A DNA stretch of 64,000 nucleotides from Massilia sp. WG5 (GTDB lineage Bacteria > Pseudomonadota > Gammaproteobacteria > Burkholderiales > Burkholderiaceae_D): NCBI RefSeq assembly GCF_001412595.2, contig NZ_CP012640.2:1550001-1614000 (forward strand). Direction: 5' to 3'. This document shows, in pieces, positions 15,735-23,728 of this stretch. The first letter of the stretch is position 1. Every line of letters begins with the position of its first letter. Below the pieces are notes generated by a model. The model was not told where the DNA came from, made no database searches, and saw only the letters and a program-made list of their open reading frames with translations. A program made the position numbers and the translations under genes.

Positions 15735-17033
15735 TTACAGCGGGAAGACCCCGATGACGATGCAGGCGATGGTCATCAGGACCGATGCCGCGAACAGGTA
15801 CTTGAAGGTGAATTTCTGGTGATCGGCCAGGTCGATGCCGGCCAAGCCGGCCACCAGGAAGGTCGCCGGGGTCAGTGGGCTGACCGGAAAGCCGGTCGTC
15901 ATCTGGCCCAGCAGGGCGGCCTGGGCGACCTGGATCTGCGGCACGCCCAGCATGTGGCTCACTTCGGCCACCACCGGCAAGACGCCGAAGTAGAAGGAGT
16001 CCGGGTCGAACAGCATCGACAGGGGCATCGACAGCAGGCCCAGCACGGCCGGGATGTGCGAGGCCAGTTCCGGCGGCACGAAGCCCACCGCCGCCTTGGC
16101 CATCGCCTTGAGCATGCCGGACTGGCTCATGATGCCGGTGAAGACGCCGGCCGCGAACAGGATGCTGGCCATCAGCAGCGCCGCCTTGGCATGCGCATCG
16201 ATGCGGGCGCGCTGCTGGTCGACGTTCGGATAGTTGATCATCAGGGCCAGCACGACGCCGACCATGAACATCACGACCGGGTCGATTTTCCCGCTGATCA
16301 TCACGCCCAGCACGATCGTCGTCAGCACGATATTGATCCAGAAGTTCTTCGGGCGCCGGATCGCCTTCTCGGCATCGCTCAGTTCATGCGTGTGGATGAA
16401 GCCGGCCGTCGCGCCATCGCGCAGGCCCAGGCGGATCTCTTCGCGGCGGCCCAGCCACCATGCGGTGCCGAAGACGAACACCAGCCCGACCAGCTGGACC
16501 GGGATCAGCGGCATGAACAGATTGCTGACCGGGATGTGCAGCGCCGCCGAGGCGCGGATCATCGGCCCGGTCCACGGCAGGAAGTTGACGCCGGCCGCCA
16601 GCGAGGCGACGCAGGCGAGGATGCGCTTGTCGATGCCGAGCCGCGTGTACAGCGGCAGCATCGCCGGGATGGTCACCAGGAAGGTCACGGCGCCCGAGCC
16701 GTCCAGGTGGATCAGCAGGGCCAGCAGGGCGGTGCCGGGCACGATGCGCGAGGGCCGGTTGCCGACCACGCGCAGGATGCCGTTGATGATCGGGTCGAGC
16801 ATGCCGGCGTCGGTGACGATCCCGAAGAACAGGATGGCGAACACGAACATCCCGGCCACCGGCGCGATCTTCGTGATGCCGCCGACGATGAATTTCGAGG
16901 TCTCCATCCCGAAGCCGCCGGCCAGCGCGGCGGCGATCGGGATCGCAATCAGCGCCACCAACGGCGACATTTTCTTGGTGAGGATCGCCGCCAGTAACAG
17001 GGCGATGGTGATCAGGCCGAGCAGTGCCAGCAT
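15735..17033 (-). CDS. CitMHS-family citrate/carboxylate-metal symporter
   Basis: 432 aa from ATG 17033, which has GGAG 8 nt upstream; a longer start at 17084 would put 17 charged residues before the first membrane helix. About twelve membrane segments are seen. LLIHLDGSGAVTFLVTIPAMLPLY and NFLPWTGPMIRASAALHIP match CitM/CitH, which take up citrate complexed with divalent metal in symport with protons. It is the first gene of the operon with the AtuA proteins and divergent from a LysR gene, which points to an inducible organic-acid uptake and breakdown pathway. Confidence 0.9.
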   Translation of the reverse strand: MLALLGLITIALLLAAILTKKMSPLVALIAIPIAAALAGGFGMETSKFIVGGITKIAPVAGMFVFAILFFGIVTDAGMLDPIINGILRVVGNRPSRIVPGTALLALLIHLDGSGAVTFLVTIPAMLPLYTRLGIDKRILACVASLAAGVNFLPWTGPMIRASAALHIPVSNLFMPLIPVQLVGLVFVFGTAWWLGRREEIRLGLRDGATAGFIHTHELSDAEKAIRRPKNFWINIVLTTIVLGVMISGKIDPVVMFMVGVVLALMINYPNVDQQRARIDAHAKAALLMASILFAAGVFTGIMSQSGMLKAMAKAAVGFVPPELASHIPAVLGLLSMPLSMLFDPDSFYFGVLPVVAEVSHMLGVPQIQVAQAALLGQMTTGFPVSPLTPATFLVAGLAGIDLADHQKFTFKYLFAASVLMTIACIVIGVFPL

Positions 17034-17129
17034 GTGTTGTCTCCGGTTTGTTTTGTCATGTGCCAGTCGATGCAGCACTGGCAATGAGTCTGCGGCGAGG
17101 GGTTTATCTTGTAAAATGAATTCTTTCGA

Positions 17130-17149
17130 TTGATTATCCTGTTTATCAA
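17130..17149. promoter_or_regulatory. Candidate LysR-binding box in the citMHS/lysR divergon
   Basis: TTGAT and ATCAA arms separated by ten AT-rich bases lie 29 bp upstream of the lysR ATG and about 97 bp upstream of the transporter ATG. The site has the dyad geometry of LysR operators; inference only. Confidence 0.35.
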
Positions 17150-17177
17150 ATTAATCGTGTAGAAGCGCGCTAACGCC

Positions 17178-18095
17178 ATGCCGCCGAATATCTCCACCAG
17201 ACAGTTACAAGCCTTCCTCATGCTGGACGAGTGCCGCCACTTCACGCGCGCGGCCGAGCGTTGCCACCTGTCCCAGTCGGCCTTCAGCGTGGTGATCCGC
17301 AAACTCGAAGACGCGGTCGGCGCCAAACTGGTCGAGCGCGACACCCGCAACGTCACACTGACGTCGGAAGGGGCCCTGTTCGCGAGCGTGGCGCGGGCCC
17401 TGCTCGGTGACCTGGACGCCGCCTTCACCGACATGGGCGACTTCATCGCGCGCCGCAAGGGCAAAGTGGCGCTGGCGGTGTTGCCCTCGCTCGCGGCCGA
17501 CGCAATTCCGGCAGTGGTCGCCGAATACAAGCGCGCCTACCCCGGCATCACCGTGCAGCTCTTCGATGCGCTGTCGGACCAGTGCCTGCACATGCTGCGG
17601 CAGGGGAAGGTCGACCTGGCCCTGACCGCGCCGGGCGCCAGTCTCGCCGAATTCTCCACGCGGACGCTGTGCAGCGATCCGTTCTACCTGGTGTGCCGGC
17701 ACGACCACCCGCTCGCCCGCAAGCGCAAGCTCAGGCTGGCCGAGCTTGCCGGTTGCGAGCTGATCCACCTGGCGCCCTCGTCGAGCGTGCGCCAGCACGT
17801 CGACCAGCTCACGCGCGGCATCGCCGTGCAGCACTCGGGTCTGGAAGTCGAACACCTGGCGACGGTCGCTGGCCTCATCCGGCACGGCCTGGGTGTGAGC
17901 CTGGTGCCGGAACTGACGCTGTTCCAGTTCCGCAGCATGGACCTGGTGGCGGTTCCGCTGGACACGGATGTGGTGGCCCGTCCCATCCTGATCGTGCAGC
18001 ACAGGGAACGGCCATTGTCGAACGCCGCGCAGGGCATGCTGGAGCTCATCGAGATGCGGCTGCGTTCAAGCAGGCGCCCGGCCGGAGTGCTGTGA
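17178..18095 (+). CDS. LysR-family regulator of the citMHS-AtuA operon
   Basis: 305 aa. The helix-turn-helix reads QLQAFLMLDECRHFTRAAERCHLSQSAFSVVIRKLEDAVG, and the effector domain has AVLPSLAADAIPAVVAEYKRAYPGITVQLFD and DPFYLVCRHDHPLA. It is divergent from the CitMHS transporter over 144 bp, the usual arrangement for a LysR activator that responds to the transported acid or a breakdown product. yqhD follows 56 bp later on the same strand and could be read through from this gene. Confidence 0.93.
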   Translation: MPPNISTRQLQAFLMLDECRHFTRAAERCHLSQSAFSVVIRKLEDAVGAKLVERDTRNVTLTSEGALFASVARALLGDLDAAFTDMGDFIARRKGKVALAVLPSLAADAIPAVVAEYKRAYPGITVQLFDALSDQCLHMLRQGKVDLALTAPGASLAEFSTRTLCSDPFYLVCRHDHPLARKRKLRLAELAGCELIHLAPSSSVRQHVDQLTRGIAVQHSGLEVEHLATVAGLIRHGLGVSLVPELTLFQFRSMDLVAVPLDTDVVARPILIVQHRERPLSNAAQGMLELIEMRLRSSRRPAGVL

Positions 18096-18151
18096 CGCGC
18101 TCCGCTCCGATGCGCGATAATCGCATCTTTGCGACCTGACAGGGATTCATC

Positions 18152-19309
18152 TTGCTTAACTTCGACTTCCACAATCCGACCCGCATCCTGTTCGGCGAAG
18201 GCCAGATCCAGCGCCTGGCGCGCCTGGTGCCCGCCGGCGCGCGCGTGCTGGTGCTGTACGGCGGCGGCAGCATCCGCGCCAACGGCACCTTTGATGCCGT
18301 GATGGCGGCGCTGGACGGCCATGCCGTGTTCGAATTCGGCGGCATCGAGCCGAATCCCAGCTACGAAACCCTGGTCGAGGCGATCGCCCTGGTCAAGCGC
18401 GAGCACATCGATTTCCTGCTCGCGGTGGGCGGCGGCTCGGTCATCGACGGCACCAAATTCGTTGCCGCGGGCGCCATGCTGGACGACGATCCCTGGACCA
18501 TCCTGGAACAGCACGCGAAGAACGTGCGCGCGGCCCTGCCCTTCGGCGCCGTGCTGACCCTGCCGGCCACCGGCTCCGAGATGAACTCCGGCAGCGTGAT
18601 CACCAGGAAGGCGACGCAGGAAAAGTTCGCCTTCATGTCGCGCCTGGTGTTCCCGCAATTCGCCATCCTCGACCCCACCCGCACCTATACCCTGCCCGCG
18701 CGCCAGGTCGGCAACGGCATCGTCGACGCCTTCGTGCACATCATGGAGCAGTACATGACCGTGCCCGCGCAGGCGAAGGTGCAGGACCGCTTCGCCGAGG
18801 GCCTGCTGCAGACCCTGGTCGAGGAAGGCCCGAAAGCCCTGGCCGAGCCGGAAAACTACGATGTCCGCGCCAACCTGATGTGGACCGCGACCCTGGCCCT
18901 GAACGGCCTGATCGGCGCCGGCGTGCCGCAGGACTGGGCCACCCACATGATCGGCCACGAACTGACCGCGCTGTATGGTCTCGACCACGCGCAGACGCTC
19001 GCGATCGTGCTGCCGGCCATGCTGCGCGAACGCCGCGATGCCAAGCGGGCGAAGTTATTGCAGTACGCGGCGCGCGTGTGGGACCTGGTGGAGGGCGACG
19101 AGGATGCGCGTATCGAGGCCGCGATCGTCCGCACCGAGGACTTCTTCCGTTCCGTCGGCGTGCCGACCAGGCTGTCCGGCTACGGCCTCGGCAAGGATGT
19201 CGTGCCCGCCGTCGTGAAGGCGCTGGAGGCGCATGGCATGACGGCGCTGGGCGAGACCGGCGAGGTCACGCTGGACGTCAGCCGCCGGGTGCTGGAACGC
19301 TGCATCTGA
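18152..19309 (+). CDS. yqhD: NADP-dependent alcohol/aldehyde dehydrogenase YqhD
   Basis: 385 aa, aligning end to end with E. coli YqhD: FDFHNPTRILFGEGQI, FGGIEPNPSYETL, LLAVGGGSVIDGTKF, LPATGSEMNSG, then the metal-binding region with DAFVHIMEQY and WATHMIGHELTALYGLDHAQTLAIV, and the end EVTLDVSRRVLE. The enzyme reduces short-chain and lipid-derived aldehydes with NADPH and protects against reactive aldehydes and oxidative stress. The start is TTG at 18152: it gives the family N-terminus and an AGGG lies 7 nt upstream. No YqhC-type activator gene is adjacent. Confidence 0.94.
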   Translation: MLNFDFHNPTRILFGEGQIQRLARLVPAGARVLVLYGGGSIRANGTFDAVMAALDGHAVFEFGGIEPNPSYETLVEAIALVKREHIDFLLAVGGGSVIDGTKFVAAGAMLDDDPWTILEQHAKNVRAALPFGAVLTLPATGSEMNSGSVITRKATQEKFAFMSRLVFPQFAILDPTRTYTLPARQVGNGIVDAFVHIMEQYMTVPAQAKVQDRFAEGLLQTLVEEGPKALAEPENYDVRANLMWTATLALNGLIGAGVPQDWATHMIGHELTALYGLDHAQTLAIVLPAMLRERRDAKRAKLLQYAARVWDLVEGDEDARIEAAIVRTEDFFRSVGVPTRLSGYGLGKDVVPAVVKALEAHGMTALGETGEVTLDVSRRVLERCI

Positions 19310-19401
19310 TGCAAGGACGGCGCCGGGGGCGGCACAGGCGTGCTCCCCGCTTTCCGCTGGCAAGCTAGACTGGCACGCAATTTCGTCAAATAGCACAGCC
19401 C

Positions 19402-19974
19402 ATGAACATCGTCTGCATCGCCTGGGGCTCCCTCCTCTGGAAGCCCCATCCCCTCAAACTCGCCTCCGGCTGGCATCCTGACGGCCCGCGGCTGCCGCTC
19501 GAATTCGTGCGCCGCAGCGACGACTTTCCCGAGCTGAACCTGGCGCTGTGCGAAGGCGCGCGGCGGCTGCCGACCTACTGGGCCTACCTGGCGACCGGTG
19601 ACCTGGACACGGCCCGCGCCATGCTGCGCACACGCGAACAGATCAGCCCGAACCGCCCGGACTGGATCGGCAGCGTGCCGTCCGTGGATGGTGCGGGCGT
19701 CGACCCGGCGATTCCGGCCTGGCTGCGCCGCAAGGGCATCGACGCCGCCGTCTGGACCGCGCTGCCGCCCAAGTTTGCCGGCCGCAGCGGGCACGCGCCG
19801 ACGGCGCTCGAGGCCGTGGCCTGGCTCGACAGCCTGCGCGGCGACGAGCGCGCCGCCGCCGAAGGCTACATCCGCCATACCCCCGCCCACCTCGACACGC
19901 CCTACCGCCGCGCCATCGAACAGCGCCTCGGCTGGCGTCCGTTGCGCGAAGCCCACATTACGCAAAGAGTCTAA
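19402..19974 (+). CDS. Conserved hypothetical cytoplasmic protein
   Basis: 190 aa, not recognised with certainty. It begins IVCIAWGSLLW, which resembles the YGSLLW start of gamma-glutamylcyclotransferase-like folds but with alanine in place of the usual tyrosine, followed by LPLEFVRRSDDFPELNLALCEGARRLPTYWA. No signal peptide or membrane segment. The C-terminal part (YIRHTPAHLDTPYRRAIEQRLGW) is basic and helical. It stands alone between yqhD and the TPP riboswitch. A gamma-glutamyl cyclotransferase activity is only a guess. Confidence 0.65.
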   Translation: MNIVCIAWGSLLWKPHPLKLASGWHPDGPRLPLEFVRRSDDFPELNLALCEGARRLPTYWAYLATGDLDTARAMLRTREQISPNRPDWIGSVPSVDGAGVDPAIPAWLRRKGIDAAVWTALPPKFAGRSGHAPTALEAVAWLDSLRGDERAAAEGYIRHTPAHLDTPYRRAIEQRLGWRPLREAHITQRV

Positions 19975-20036
19975 GGAACGTCCGGCCAGCGTTGGCAGAA
20001 GCGCCACGCCCGCACGCATCCATGCTACACTCCCGC

Positions 20037-20119
20037 CTTCGCTAGGGGTCCTGGCAGCAAACTTTGCGCTGCCGGGTGAGAGATACCCTCCGTACCTGAT
20101 CTGGATAATGCCAGCGAAG
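20037..20119 (+). ncRNA. TPP riboswitch (THI element)
   Basis: All conserved blocks are visible: P1 arms CTTCGCT (20037-20043) and AGCGAAG (20113-20119), AGGGGT after P1, the variable P3 stem region, the GAGAGATACCC block, and ACCTGATCTGGATAATGCCAG closing into P1. TPP binds between the pyrimidine and pyrophosphate sensor helices and normally switches the downstream gene off. It lies 114 bp before the TonB-dependent receptor ATG, so the receptor is predicted to be repressed by thiamine pyrophosphate. The expression platform between 20120 and 20232 has no obvious terminator, and whether control is translational or transcriptional cannot be decided here. Confidence 0.93.
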
Positions 20120-20232
20120 GAAAGCGCAAGACGGTGCCTGAGACGGCTCCCACTCCTGTTTGCCCTTCCCCAGTTGGCTCCGGCTTTTGACAAAGCAGCG
20201 ACGCCAAGCGGCGCGCGAAGACGAGCAAACCC

Positions 20233-22431
20233 ATGAACGCACAACTGAAGTATTCGATCCTGGCCTGCGCCATCGCGCAAGCCTTTTCCCATCACGCCCA
20301 GGCGCAGGAACAGAGCGCTCAAGCGGGCGGCCAGCCGGTCGCCGAAGTCGTCGTCACCGGCGAGCGCGCCGGCCTGGAGCGCGCCGCCGTCGGCGGTTTC
20401 TCCGAATCCTCGCTGTGGGAAACGCCGGCCTCGATCAGCACGATCGGCCGCACGCAGATGCAGGACCTGTCGATCCGCTCGACCACCGAGGCCATGCGCT
20501 ACGACGCTTCGGTCAGCGACGCCTACAACGCAGTCGGCTATGCCGAGCAGTTCGCGATCCGCGGCTTCGCCCTCGACAACAACTACAGCTATCGCAAGGA
20601 CGGCTTCGCAATCCCGGGCGACACCCAGATCCCGCTCGAGAACAAGGAACGCATCGAGGTGCTGAAGGGCCTGGCCGGCCTCACCGCCGGCGTCGCCACT
20701 CCGGGCGGCATCGTCAACTACGTGACCAAGCGCCCGACCAATACCCCGCTGCGCTCGGCGACGGTCGAAGTCAGCGAGCGCGGCACCCTGTACGGCACGG
20801 TCGACCTGGGCGGACGCTTCGACGACCGCCGCTTCGGCTACCGCATCAATGCGGCCGCCGCCGACCTGCACTCCTATGTGCGCGGCGCGAACGGCGAGCG
20901 CCAGTTCGTGTCCGGCGCCTTCGACTGGCAGATCACGCCAGACGCCCTGCTGCAGCTCGACCTCGACTACCAGCACAAGGCGCAAATCACGGCGCCCGGC
21001 TTCCAGCTGATCCGCAATGAAGTCCTGCCGACCGGCGTGTCGGCCAGGATGCTGTTGAACGACCAGCCCTGGACCCGTCCGGTCGACACCCGCGACACCA
21101 ACCTCGGCCTGCGCTTCGAATACAAGCTGGCGGACTCCTGGCGCGCCACCATCGCCGGCAACAAGCACTGGTTCAAGCGCGACGACTACACCGCCTTCCC
21201 CTACGGCTGCAGCAACGAGGGCGCGGGCTTCTATCCGGGCTACTGCTCGAACGGCGACTACGACGTCTACGATTACCAGAGCGTGGGCGAGCGCAAGACC
21301 CCGTGGGGCCTGCAGGCGATGCTGCAGGGCGGCTTCGCCACCGGCGCGCTGCGCCACCAGCTGACGGTCGGCGCCTCGTACGCGGAACGCCACGACAGCT
21401 TTGGCGACTACGTCTACGACTACGTCGGCTACAGCAATCTGTGGCACCCGCTGGTCTCGCCGTCCGCCGATCCGTCGCGCACCACCGGCCCGGTGTTCGA
21501 ACGCCGCAGCGACCAGGAAAGCGCGCTGTTCGCCCAGGACATCGTGACCCTGGCCCCGCAGCTGACCCTGCACGGCGGCCTGCGCTACGTGCAGACCAAG
21601 CGCAGCGACTACGAGGAAGACCGCCCGGTCGTGCACACCGCCGGCTACGTGGACAGCAAGGATCACTTCCTGCTGCCGAGCGTCGCCCTGGTCTACAACA
21701 TCAACCGCGACTGGAACGTCTACGGCTCGGTGAGCCACGGCCTGCAGCACGGCGGCGTCGCGCCGATGGAAACCGCGAACGAGAACCAGGTGCTGGAACC
21801 GGGCCGCTCGAAGCAGCTCGAAGTCGGCGCCAAGGGTTCCGTACGCGGCCTGAACCTGTCGGCCTCGCTGTTCCAGATCCGCCAGGGCCTCGAGTACACC
21901 GACCCGAACCATACCGTGACGGTAATCGTCGACGGCGAGCCGGTCGAGCGCAACCCCTATGTGCGCGGCGGCCGCGAGACCCACCGCGGCTTCGAACTCT
22001 CGGCGGATGGCAAACTGGCCGCCGGCCTGCAGGCCGGCCTGTCGCTGATGGCCCTGAACACGCGCCAGGACGGTACCGGCGACCCGGGCATCGACGGCAA
22101 GCGCGTCACCGACGTCCCGAGCTTCAAGTCGACCGCCTGGGTCGAGTACGCGGTGCCGCAGCTGCCGGGCCTCAAGCTGGACGCCAACTGGCAGTACTCG
22201 GGCAAGAAAGCCTTCGACGTCGAGAACCGCGTGTTCGTCCCCGACTACCACGTGTTCGGCCTGGGCGCCGCCTATGCGACGAACCTGGGCGCGACGAAGG
22301 TGACGCTGCGCGCCCGCGTCGACAACCTGTTCGACAAGTTCTACTGGCGCGACGTCACGCCGGCGCTGGGCGGCTACCTGCTGCCGGGCGCGCCGCGCAG
22401 CTTCCGCGTGTCGGGCCAGTTCGACTTCTGA
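20233..22431 (+). CDS. TonB-dependent outer-membrane receptor under TPP riboswitch control
   Basis: 732 aa. A signal peptide (cleavage near AQAQE, residue 24) is followed by a TonB-box-like VAEVVVTG, a plug domain (about 50-170, with EQFAIRGFALDNN and ERIEVLKGLAGLTAGVATPGGIVNYVTKRP), and a 22-strand barrel ending in a terminal phenylalanine (FRVSGQFDF). By sequence it falls with siderophore-type receptors (FhuA/FoxA-like), but the TPP riboswitch indicates that its cargo is thiamine or a precursor or phosphate of it. It converges on the kinase/pnuC pair with only 9 bp between stops. Confidence 0.9.
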   Translation: MNAQLKYSILACAIAQAFSHHAQAQEQSAQAGGQPVAEVVVTGERAGLERAAVGGFSESSLWETPASISTIGRTQMQDLSIRSTTEAMRYDASVSDAYNAVGYAEQFAIRGFALDNNYSYRKDGFAIPGDTQIPLENKERIEVLKGLAGLTAGVATPGGIVNYVTKRPTNTPLRSATVEVSERGTLYGTVDLGGRFDDRRFGYRINAAAADLHSYVRGANGERQFVSGAFDWQITPDALLQLDLDYQHKAQITAPGFQLIRNEVLPTGVSARMLLNDQPWTRPVDTRDTNLGLRFEYKLADSWRATIAGNKHWFKRDDYTAFPYGCSNEGAGFYPGYCSNGDYDVYDYQSVGERKTPWGLQAMLQGGFATGALRHQLTVGASYAERHDSFGDYVYDYVGYSNLWHPLVSPSADPSRTTGPVFERRSDQESALFAQDIVTLAPQLTLHGGLRYVQTKRSDYEEDRPVVHTAGYVDSKDHFLLPSVALVYNINRDWNVYGSVSHGLQHGGVAPMETANENQVLEPGRSKQLEVGAKGSVRGLNLSASLFQIRQGLEYTDPNHTVTVIVDGEPVERNPYVRGGRETHRGFELSADGKLAAGLQAGLSLMALNTRQDGTGDPGIDGKRVTDVPSFKSTAWVEYAVPQLPGLKLDANWQYSGKKAFDVENRVFVPDYHVFGLGAAYATNLGATKVTLRARVDNLFDKFYWRDVTPALGGYLLPGAPRSFRVSGQFDF

Positions 22432-22440
22432 TCGCGGCGT

Positions 22441-22962
22441 TCAGGGAGGACCGAGCAGGTCCTCCACCTGCCGCATCCGCCGCGGCAGGTCTCCTTCCAG
22501 CAGCGTGAACGGGATGCCCCGCTCGCGCAGCACGCCCAGCAGGCAGTCGTGCACCTGCTTCCTCACCTCCTCCGATTCGCGCTGCAGGCCGTCCGGCACC
22601 CAGGGCAGGTCGAGGCCCGCCACCAGCGTCGCCGCATAGTCGTGCGCGGCCTCCATCTGCAGCAGCTCGGGCGGCACCCGGCCCCAGTAGATGCGGCTGT
22701 AGACCGCGGTCACCAGCGGCGTGGTGTCGCAGAACAGGAAACGCCGCGCGTCCGGCGACGCCGCCATCGCATCCTCGCGCGCGCGCTGGGTGCGCGCGAT
22801 GCCGGGCTGGTCGTCCTCGAAAGGCACGCGCCGATGGGTCTCGACGAATTCGCGCAGGTATTCCGGCACCCACAGCGTGCCGTAGCGCGCCGCCAGGCTC
22901 GGGGCCAGGGTCGACTTGCCGGTCGACTCGGCGCCCAGGATGGCAATCCGCTTCGGCTTCAT
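22441..22962 (-). CDS. NadR-like P-loop kinase
   Basis: 173 aa. The start is fixed by the ATGA overlap with the pnuC stop. RIAILGAESTGKSTLAPSLA is a Walker A of the NadR ribosylnicotinamide-kinase type, followed by VPEYLREFVETH and FCDTTPLVTAVYSRIYWG, both matching the NadR kinase domain. The NadR adenylyltransferase and DNA-binding domains are absent. Coupled to PnuC it would phosphorylate the imported vitamin and trap it: nicotinamide riboside if PnuC is classical, or thiamine if the importer is PnuT-like. The riboswitch-controlled receptor next door makes the latter a live option. Confidence 0.82.
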   Translation of the reverse strand: MKPKRIAILGAESTGKSTLAPSLAARYGTLWVPEYLREFVETHRRVPFEDDQPGIARTQRAREDAMAASPDARRFLFCDTTPLVTAVYSRIYWGRVPPELLQMEAAHDYAATLVAGLDLPWVPDGLQRESEEVRKQVHDCLLGVLRERGIPFTLLEGDLPRRMRQVEDLLGPP

Positions 22963-23561
22963 CGCACGCCCTCGCGCGCCGCGCGCGCCCAGGCGCGCAG
23001 ACCCAGCGCCGCCATGATCACGAACACCGCGTACAGCACCGCCGTCAGGTGCAGGCCCTTGTAGACGTACAGGCCGACGTAGAGCACGTCGACCGCGATC
23101 CACACATGCCAGTTCTCGACCTTCTTGCGCGCCGCCAGCAAGGTGCCGAGCAGGCTGCCGGCGGTGAGGAAGCCGTCCATGTGCGGCACGTCGGTGTCGG
23201 TATAGGCGTGCAGGAACCAGGACAGCAGCACAAAGCCAAGCGCCCATCCTGCCAGCGACCAGCCCCAGCCGGCGCGGCCGAGGCGGGTCACCACCAGAGG
23301 CCTGTCGTCTTCGCCTTTCCCTCGCAGCCACTCGTACCACCCCCAGAACGAGGCGGCGATGAACACGCCCTGCAGGCCAGCGTCGCCGTACAGGCGGGCC
23401 TTGTAGAACACGATGCCGTAGGTCGCCGACGAGACGATCGCGAACAGCCAGGCCCAGTGGATGCGGCGGATGTTCAGCAGCACCGTCGCGACCGAGAGGA
23501 CGAATGAGATGAGTTCCAGCGGCGTGGTCTGGAAGCCGAGGAAGCTGAGCGGGTCGTTCAT
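22959..23561 (-). CDS. pnuC: PnuC-family vitamin transporter
   Basis: 200 aa with about seven membrane helices. It carries ELISFVLSVATVLLNIRRIHWAW, FYKARLYGDAGLQGVFIAASFWGWYEWLRG, a central LGTLLAARKKVENWHVWIAVDVLYVGLYVYKGL and a C-terminal helix, all PnuC-family features. PnuC proteins are facilitators for nicotinamide riboside, and close relatives PnuT and PnuX carry thiamine and riboflavin. The subtype is not decided by sequence reading. It overlaps the kinase gene by 4 bp, so transport and phosphorylation are coupled. I looked for and did not find a second TPP element upstream (23562-23728). Confidence 0.88.
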   Translation of the reverse strand: MNDPLSFLGFQTTPLELISFVLSVATVLLNIRRIHWAWLFAIVSSATYGIVFYKARLYGDAGLQGVFIAASFWGWYEWLRGKGEDDRPLVVTRLGRAGWGWSLAGWALGFVLLSWFLHAYTDTDVPHMDGFLTAGSLLGTLLAARKKVENWHVWIAVDVLYVGLYVYKGLHLTAVLYAVFVIMAALGLRAWARAAREGVR

Positions 23562-23728
23562 GCGCTGTGCAAGGGGAAGGAATCGGGTCAGGAGATCAGG
23601 TCAACAGTCGATTATCGAAGCTGGCGCGCGAATGCGCAAGCGCAAGCACTGTGACAAAGCAAGGATTTTGGCAGCCACCGCACAGATATACTTATTCGTT
23701 TCCCGCCACGTGCATCACCGGAGACTCC

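Noticed and set aside
19371..19386. TGGCACG-N4-TTCGT as a sigma-54 promoter for the 19402 gene
   Set aside because: The -12 element lacks the essential GC (TTCGT instead of TTGCW).
19180..22251. A 1023-residue minus-strand frame across yqhD, the riboswitch and the TonB receptor
   Set aside because: It crosses three unrelated real features and has no recognisable domain.
23562..23728. A second TPP element upstream of pnuC
   Set aside because: Neither conserved thi-box block (GAGA-type block or ACCTGATCTGG) is present on the minus strand.
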